Shown: in pieces, positions 59,917-64,000 of the stretch
Layout: the number at the start of each line of letters is the position of its first letter
Numbering within the stretch: position 1 is the first letter of the stretch
The notes under the pieces: model-generated
What the model was told of the DNA's origin: nothing
Databases searched by the model: none
What the model saw: the letters and a program-made list of their open reading frames with translations, nothing else
Source: Sulfurospirillum sp001602955
GTDB lineage: Bacteria; Campylobacterota; Campylobacteria; Campylobacterales; Sulfurospirillaceae
Direction of reading: 5' to 3'
NCBI GenBank assembly: GCA_001602955.1
Contig: LVAC01000022.1
Location: forward strand, 62,001-126,000
DNA length: 64,000 nt
Program-made: the position numbers and the translations under genes

Positions 59917-60776
59917 GCATGTTCCTTAAGAGGTGATTTCATTAGACGATAAAGCATAGCAATTTCGTTTTCCCAAAGCGATTCGTCAATGGTTTCAAGT
60001 ACCAAAGGTATATCATCCATCCGCGGATCGTTCATGATAAACGCAAAGGGATCGAGTCCCAATTTACCCTTACCGAGACTCTCATGGCGATCGACGCGCG
60101 TCCCAAGATCGGGCTTGGAATCGTTGAGATGCATTCCTTTGAGGTACTTAAATCCGACGATTGTATCAAATTTTTCCATCGTTTCGCTATAGCACTCCTC
60201 GGTTCGGATATCGTAACCCGACGTAAAAAGATGACATGTATCGATGCAAACCCCGACACGCTCTTTGTCGATCGAATGTTCCATCAAATAGCCCAAGTGT
60301 TCCATTTTGTAACCTAGATTGCTACCTTGACCCGCCGTATTTTCTACAACCAGCGTGACGGACTCGCTTTGGCGCAATACGTCGTTCATCGCGGCACTGA
60401 TGTATTCCAAACAGGCTTCTTCACTGATTTGTTTTAAATGGCTACCGGGATGAAAATTGAGCTTGTCAAGACCCAAAGCTTCGCATCGCTTGACTTCGTC
60501 CAAAAACGCCTGCAACGATTTTTCACGCGCTTCACGTTCAGGATGGCCGAGATTGATTAAATAGCTATCGTGAGGCAACACGTATTTGGGTAAAATCTCC
60601 GCCTTGTCCAATTCGTTTTTAAACCGCAAAATCTCTTCTTTTGATAAGGCTTTACCTTCCCATTGGCGTTGATTTTTCGTAAAAAGGGCAAAGGCTTTCG
60701 CATGGATCGCTTTGGCGTTAATCGGTGCGTTAAAAACCCCGCCGCTGGCACTGACATGTGCGCCGACGTATTTCAT
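59913..60776 (-). CDS. nfo: Endonuclease IV (AP endonuclease)
   Basis: A 287-residue TIM-barrel enzyme that cuts DNA at abasic sites. It starts MKYVGAHVSASGGV. Metal-binding segments are LNFHPGSHLK (near 101-110), LVVENTAGQGSNLGYK (near 138-153), GVCIDTCHLFTSGYD (near 173-187), MHLNDSKPDLGTRVDRHESL (near 211-230), and LVLETID near the end. The frame stays open to 60902, but the extra part is unlike Nfo and overlaps the lipoprotein gene. The ATG at 60776 lies ten bases after that gene's stop. Confidence 0.95.
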   Translation of the reverse strand: MKYVGAHVSASGGVFNAPINAKAIHAKAFALFTKNQRQWEGKALSKEEILRFKNELDKAEILPKYVLPHDSYLINLGHPEREAREKSLQAFLDEVKRCEALGLDKLNFHPGSHLKQISEEACLEYISAAMNDVLRQSESVTLVVENTAGQGSNLGYKMEHLGYLMEHSIDKERVGVCIDTCHLFTSGYDIRTEECYSETMEKFDTIVGFKYLKGMHLNDSKPDLGTRVDRHESLGKGKLGLDPFAFIMNDPRMDDIPLVLETIDESLWENEIAMLYRLMKSPLKEHA

Positions 60777-60786
60777 TGAAATTCCT

Positions 60787-61269
60787 TTAAGGTAGTGGTT
60801 TGAGGCGAAACAAAACGCCGTTTTTCGTATCTTTAAACAGTACGGAATCGTGATCGACCGCATAAAAAATATCCGCCGAATCGAGTTTAAGGGATTGTTC
60901 AAAGCCCGAAGCGGTTTTTTTCAATTTTTCACCGTGGTAAATCGGTTCTTTATTGAGCAGTTCTTGCATCAATTCCGCGTAATGTTCTTGCATAAAAAAC
61001 TGTCGGTTGAATGCCAATTTATCGAGGCATTTTCCCTCTAAACAGATATACTCTCCCATCATTTCCAGATGAAACAGCACGTTACCCGCCGCAAAAATTT
61101 GAACGCTCGTATAATGAGGACCTTTGTTTACAAAACCCGTATCGGAAAGGGCGATTGAAGGGTTTTTGACGGTGATCACGTACGCTTGGGAACTCTCAAT
61201 CTCTTTTTTCACGGCACAACCGCTTAGGAACAACGCCGTCGTAACAATGATCGTCCACAGCCGTTTCAT
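60787..61269 (-). CDS. Predicted lipoprotein, unrecognised
   Basis: A 160-residue protein with a lipoprotein signal: KRLWTIIVTTALFLSGC, with the lipobox LSGC placing the modified Cys at residue 18. The mature part is small and mixed (SLKLDSADIFYAVDHDSVLF near 127-146). One Cys pair (YICLEGKCLD, near 76-85) could form a disulfide. The ATG overlaps the stop of the Fur-family regulator by four bases (ATGA), so it may share zinc or metal control. Function unknown. Confidence 0.7.
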   Translation of the reverse strand: MKRLWTIIVTTALFLSGCAVKKEIESSQAYVITVKNPSIALSDTGFVNKGPHYTSVQIFAAGNVLFHLEMMGEYICLEGKCLDKLAFNRQFFMQEHYAELMQELLNKEPIYHGEKLKKTASGFEQSLKLDSADIFYAVDHDSVLFKDTKNGVLFRLKPLP

Positions 61270-61637
61270 TGATGACACTCCTTGCACAAACCCTTCAAAA
61301 CGATACTTTTCACTTCTCCTTCAACCTTTCCCAAATCAACCTCCATACATGTAATTTGATGACAGTGCTCGCAAATAAAATGAGCGTGCGTCGTACCGGA
61401 GAGCTCAAAATACCATTTACGATCGTCCGACTCAAACTTATGCACGATGCCCGCTTCTTCAAACAAAGCGATATTGCGATAAAACGTCGCTTTGTCCATC
61501 GAAGCGTTCATTTTATCTTTGATTTGTTCGTAGTTAAGCGGATGCGACGCCCTCTTCAGCACTTCCAAAATCAAAGAGCGCGCGGTCGTAAATTTGATAT
61601 TGTGCTCTTTACAAAGCGTTTGTATCTGCTCATTCAT
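61266..61637 (-). CDS. Fur-family metal-dependent regulator, possibly Zur
   Basis: A 123-residue Fur-superfamily repressor. The N-terminal winged helix includes FTTARSLILEVLKRASHPLN (near 16-35) and MDKATFYRNIALFEEAGIVH (near 47-66). The metal-binding part has HAHFICEHCHQITC (near 84-97), and the C-terminal CKECHQ gives the second CxxC of the structural zinc site. It is divergent from znuA across 195 bases, which favours a zinc sensor, but Fur and PerR types share this layout. ATG 61637 has GAG upstream; a TTG two codons earlier is possible. A palindrome covers its promoter. Confidence 0.85.
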   Translation of the reverse strand: MNEQIQTLCKEHNIKFTTARSLILEVLKRASHPLNYEQIKDKMNASMDKATFYRNIALFEEAGIVHKFESDDRKWYFELSGTTHAHFICEHCHQITCMEVDLGKVEGEVKSIVLKGLCKECHQ

Positions 61638-61660
61638 CTTCAACTCGCTTACATGTAAAA

Positions 61661-61666
61661 ATTATC
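61661..61666 (-). promoter_or_regulatory. Possible -10 box of the Fur-family regulator
   Basis: The minus strand reads TTCAAGATAATTTTTACATG, with GATAAT 23 bases before the ATG at 61637. The palindrome TCTAATTTTTAATTAGA lies just upstream in the spacer and -35 region. Confidence 0.4.
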
Positions 61667-61676
61667 TTGAATGGTA

Positions 61677-61693
61677 TCTAATTTTTAATTAGA
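61677..61693. promoter_or_regulatory. AT-rich palindrome, candidate Fur-family operator
   Basis: TCTAATT-TTT-AATTAGA is a perfect 7-bp inverted repeat with a 3-base centre, the size and base content expected for a Fur/Zur/PerR dimer site. It covers the upstream half of the regulator's promoter, so autoregulation is a reasonable inference; its place in the divergent gap also allows control of znuA. Confidence 0.5.
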
Positions 61694-61769
61694 GTTTTTG
61701 AAGTGCTTCATTTGGAGACGATCTTAGAAGAAGAGTTCCGACGCCCGTTTAACGCAAAGTGTTAAGTCA

Positions 61770-61819
61770 CGACTAAGTTGCAAAAGACTAAGATTCCACA
61801 AATTTATGCAACTTAGTCG
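61770..61819 (+). promoter_or_regulatory. 12-bp inverted repeat in the znuA leader
   Basis: CGACTAAGTTGC (61770-61781) and GCAACTTAGTCG (61808-61819) are perfect inverted copies separated by 26 bases. GACTAAG occurs once more inside the gap. The second arm ends one base before the AAAGGA ribosome binding site of znuA. In RNA this is a strong stem next to the ribosome site; in DNA it could be a two-site operator. No T-run follows. Confidence 0.6.
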
Positions 61820-61832
61820 CAAAGGATTTTTT

Positions 61833-62717
61833 ATGAAACGTTTTGTATTTCTGTTGGTTCTTTTCTTAGGTTCGCTTTTATGCGCCAAACCGACCGTTAC
61901 GGTCAGCATCATCCCTCAAAAATACTTTGTCGAACAAATCGCCAAAGATTTTTTACACGTTAACGTGATGGTCACTCCGGGCTCAAGCCCTCATACTTAC
62001 GAGCCTAAACCTTCCCAAATGAAAGAGTTGGCACAATCGGACGCTTATTTTAGTATCGGCGACGGCTTTGAAAAAGCATGGCTTCCGAAGTTCAAAAGCA
62101 GCAATCCTAAGCTGATGATGGTCGATACGGTTAAAGGTATCGAAAAAATTCCGATGGCGGAACATCACCACGAGGACGAAGGCAAAGAACATAAAGGTCA
62201 TGCACATCACGACCATGATCACGAGCAGGGCGAACTCGATCCGCACGTTTGGCTTGATCCGATTTTGGTCAAAACCCAAGCACACACTATCTATGAAGCT
62301 TTGGTAACGCTTTATCCCGAACAAAAAGTGCTCTTTACTCAAAACTACGAAGCCTTCATGACGTCGCTCGATGCGTTAGACGTTTCCATCCAACAAACCC
62401 TTGCCGATGTTAAAAATCGCAAATTTATCGTTTTCCATCCTTCTTTCGGTTATTTTGCCAAACATTACGGCTTAGAGCAAATCCCCGTTGAAGTCAGCGG
62501 TAAAGAGCCAAAGCCGGCAGAGCTTGCTAAAATTATCGACGAAGCAAAAGAAGAAGGTGCCAAAGTCGTTTTCGTCTCTCCTCAATTTTCTAAAAAAAGT
62601 GCCGAAACGATTGCGAAACAGATCAACGGAAAAACTTTAACCATCGATCCTTTGGCGTACGAATGGAAAGAGAATATGCTCAGCGTTGCCAAAATCTTTC
62701 AATCAGAACTAAAATGA
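61833..62717 (+). CDS. znuA: Zinc ABC transporter substrate-binding protein ZnuA
   Basis: A 294-residue periplasmic cluster-9 metal-binding protein. It has the signal peptide FVFLLVLFLGSLLCA, then TVSIIPQKYFVEQIA. A His/Glu/Asp-rich loop (EHHHEDEGKEHKGHAHHDHD, about 110-129) is the mark of zinc-specific ZnuA. Further metal-site segments are DPHVWLDP (near 135-142), FHPSFGYFAKHYGL and the C-terminal TIDPLAYEW. I chose ATG 61833 with AAAGGA six bases upstream. An in-frame ATG at 61806 lies in the leader hairpin and would damage the signal peptide. Confidence 0.93.
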   Translation: MKRFVFLLVLFLGSLLCAKPTVTVSIIPQKYFVEQIAKDFLHVNVMVTPGSSPHTYEPKPSQMKELAQSDAYFSIGDGFEKAWLPKFKSSNPKLMMVDTVKGIEKIPMAEHHHEDEGKEHKGHAHHDHDHEQGELDPHVWLDPILVKTQAHTIYEALVTLYPEQKVLFTQNYEAFMTSLDALDVSIQQTLADVKNRKFIVFHPSFGYFAKHYGLEQIPVEVSGKEPKPAELAKIIDEAKEEGAKVVFVSPQFSKKSAETIAKQINGKTLTIDPLAYEWKENMLSVAKIFQSELK

Positions 62718-62728
62718 TATAATGCTTT

Positions 62729-63490
62729 ATGCATTACGACATCGAAATCAACAATCTTAGCTTTAATTATGAGGGTACGGACGTATTGGAGGGAATCAAC
62801 CTCCGATACGCCAAAGAAGAGTTCTTGGCAATCATCGGTCCTAACGGCGGCGGAAAAAGCACGCTTTTAAAATTGATGATCGGCCTTTTAGAACCTTCGT
62901 GCGGCGAAGTGCTTCTCTTTGGACAAAAACCCTTACATGTAAGTTCTCAAATAGCCTATGTTCCGCAAGATACGATGGCAAATAAGGATTTCCCGATCAG
63001 CGTTTTAGACGTCGTTTTAATGGGCAGGCTCTCGCCTAAGAGTACCGGAAGGTATTCTAAAGAAGACAAACAAATCGCACGAAGCATGTTGGCACATGTC
63101 GGTATGAGCGATTTTGAAACCCATAAAATCCATGCGCTTTCAGGAGGTCAACGCCAGCGTGTTTTTATTGCACGCGCCCTTGCATGCGAAGCTAAAATTA
63201 TCTTCTTAGACGAACCGACGGCGAGTATCGATACGGCAGGTCAAATCGCCGTTTTTGAGCTACTTAAAGAACTAAACCGCACCGTCGGCATCGTCTTGAT
63301 TAGCCATGACGTCAACGTCGCGTTGAACTATGCGACTAAAGTGGCACATGTCAACAAAACACTCTACATGCACGACGTTCCCAGCGCACACGATTTTAAA
63401 CTTTTCCAAAACCCAAAAGCCCACGTATGCGACATTGAATTGATTAGTGCGACACGATGCAACCACCTTCATCCAAAGCAAAACCTATGA
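62729..63490 (+). CDS. znuC: Zinc ABC transporter ATPase ZnuC
   Basis: A 253-residue ABC ATPase. It has Walker A GPNGGGKSTLL (near 36-46), the Q loop YVPQDT (near 75-80), signature LSGGQRQR (near 137-144), Walker B IIFLDEPT (near 157-164) and the switch His in LISHDVNVAL. It energises import of metal captured by ZnuA. It lies 11 bases after znuA, and its stop overlaps the znuB start (ATGA). Confidence 0.94.
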   Translation: MHYDIEINNLSFNYEGTDVLEGINLRYAKEEFLAIIGPNGGGKSTLLKLMIGLLEPSCGEVLLFGQKPLHVSSQIAYVPQDTMANKDFPISVLDVVLMGRLSPKSTGRYSKEDKQIARSMLAHVGMSDFETHKIHALSGGQRQRVFIARALACEAKIIFLDEPTASIDTAGQIAVFELLKELNRTVGIVLISHDVNVALNYATKVAHVNKTLYMHDVPSAHDFKLFQNPKAHVCDIELISATRCNHLHPKQNL

Positions 63491-64000
63491 GCGACATCCT
63501 TCACTTCGAATTTATGCAATACGCGCTTTACGCTGCGCTGATCGTAAGTTTTATCTGCGGCATTATCGGAACGCTGATCGTCATTAACCGTATGGTGTTT
63601 ATTGCCGGAGGTATCGCGCACGGTTCTTACGGCGGAATCGGATTGGCACTCTTTTTAGGCATATCGCCGCTTTTAGGCGCTTCATTGTTTGCGCTGGTTT
63701 TAGGCAGTATTATGGCATACCTTACGCATCGAAACAATACGAGACTCGACTCTCTTATCGGTGTCTTATGGGCATTCGGTATGGCATTCGGTATTATTAT
63801 GACCGATTTGACGCCGGGGTACAACGTTGATCTAATGAGTTATCTTTTCGGGGCGATTTTATCGGTCTCTTTAGAAGATCTTTACGGAATGGGATCCATC
63901 TTGGCACTTATTTTAGTGTTTGTTCTCGTTTTTTACCGCCAGTTGATTGCGATGAGTTTCGACGCCAAATTTGCCAAACTTCGCGGCGTCAATACCGAAC
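63487..64000 (+). CDS. znuB: Zinc ABC transporter permease ZnuB (5' part, cut by the window end)
   Basis: The first 171 codons of an ABC-3-type permease. Several membrane helices are visible (about 12-34, 46-72, 87-103, 131-153), with INRMVFIAGGIAHGSYGGIG (near 33-52) and TDLTPGYNVDLMSYLFG (near 106-122), both typical of ZnuB/MntB. The frame stays open to the end of the window. It starts ATG in overlap with the znuC stop, so znuC and znuB are translationally coupled. Confidence 0.93.
   Translation, partial: MSDILHFEFMQYALYAALIVSFICGIIGTLIVINRMVFIAGGIAHGSYGGIGLALFLGISPLLGASLFALVLGSIMAYLTHRNNTRLDSLIGVLWAFGMAFGIIMTDLTPGYNVDLMSYLFGAILSVSLEDLYGMGSILALILVFVLVFYRQLIAMSFDAKFAKLRGVNTE

Noticed and set aside
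1..64000. ACATGT excess as a side effect of frequent Leu-His-Val or Thr-Cys-Lys codons.
   Set aside because: The word occurs in all three frames, on both strands and in gaps, so a protein-level cause does not fit.

Overview
The window reads as chromosomal DNA of a free-living Campylobacterota (epsilonproteobacterium), most like Sulfurospirillum or a close relative. This is inferred from gene content and order, not from a database match. Four things point there: complex I genes in which NuoE and NuoF are replaced by two lineage-specific small proteins; the flagellar gene pflA directly after nuoN; an energy-taxis pair of the CetB/CetA type; and runs of genes in the order I recall from Campylobacter jejuni (fabZ-lpxA-clpX-mreB-mreC-carB, trxB-trxA-yraN-hom-aminotransferase, rlmB-rsmI-rpmE-rsmE). 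Promoters are of the Campylobacterota kind: a TATAAT-like -10 box behind T-rich DNA, without a clear -35 box. I see no rRNA, tRNA, CRISPR array, phage or insertion sequence, and no gene-free stretch longer than 300 bases. The longest gaps (10466-10678 and 31274-31496) are described below.  Layout. 1-1322: 3' end of tcdA, a small AT-rich possible nuclease, and an unrecognised gene. 1322-10465 (minus strand): queH, fabZ, lpxA, clpX, mreB, mreC, carB and a Sua5-like gene, covering queuosine, lipid A and fatty-acid synthesis, proteolysis, cell shape and carbamoyl phosphate. 10679-13555 (plus): a large DUF748/AsmA-like envelope protein. 13565-14029 (minus): bcp. 14188-17969 (plus): ilvE, an SPFH protein, hisIE and two small membrane proteins. 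17966-30076 (minus): a dense run of amino-acid, purine, thioredoxin and RNA-methylation genes plus rpmE. 30158-32465: convergent moeA and moaA (molybdenum cofactor) around a pair of 57-bp repeats. 32587-34519 (plus): PAS protein and chemoreceptor. 34595-36501 (minus): mqnP and two unknowns. 36601-38933 (plus): miaA and an aldehyde dehydrogenase. 38930-57004 (minus): an AAA ATPase, the 14-gene nuo operon and pflA. 57101-61637 (minus): a Fur-family regulator, lipoprotein, nfo, fadL-like and fadD-like genes. 61833-64000 (plus): znuA, znuC and the 5' part of znuB, divergent from the regulator.  How the genes fit together. The nuo set encodes the membrane arm and quinone module of complex I but no NADH-oxidising flavoprotein, so electrons probably enter from flavodoxin or ferredoxin, as known in Campylobacter. 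The protein in the NuoF position resembles the C-terminal part of NuoG and looks like a partial duplicate. MqnP supplies the menaquinone that complex I reduces, and the receptor pair probably reads energy or redox state to steer motility, to which PflA also contributes. The regulator next to znuACB is a plausible zinc sensor, with a palindrome over its own promoter and a 12-bp inverted repeat in the znuA leader.  The most unusual DNA-level signal is the octamer ACATGTAA. By hand I count 28 sites carrying it in one or both orientations and about 54 copies of its core ACATGT. They occur in all three reading frames inside genes and at the centre or in the arms of several intergenic inverted repeats.
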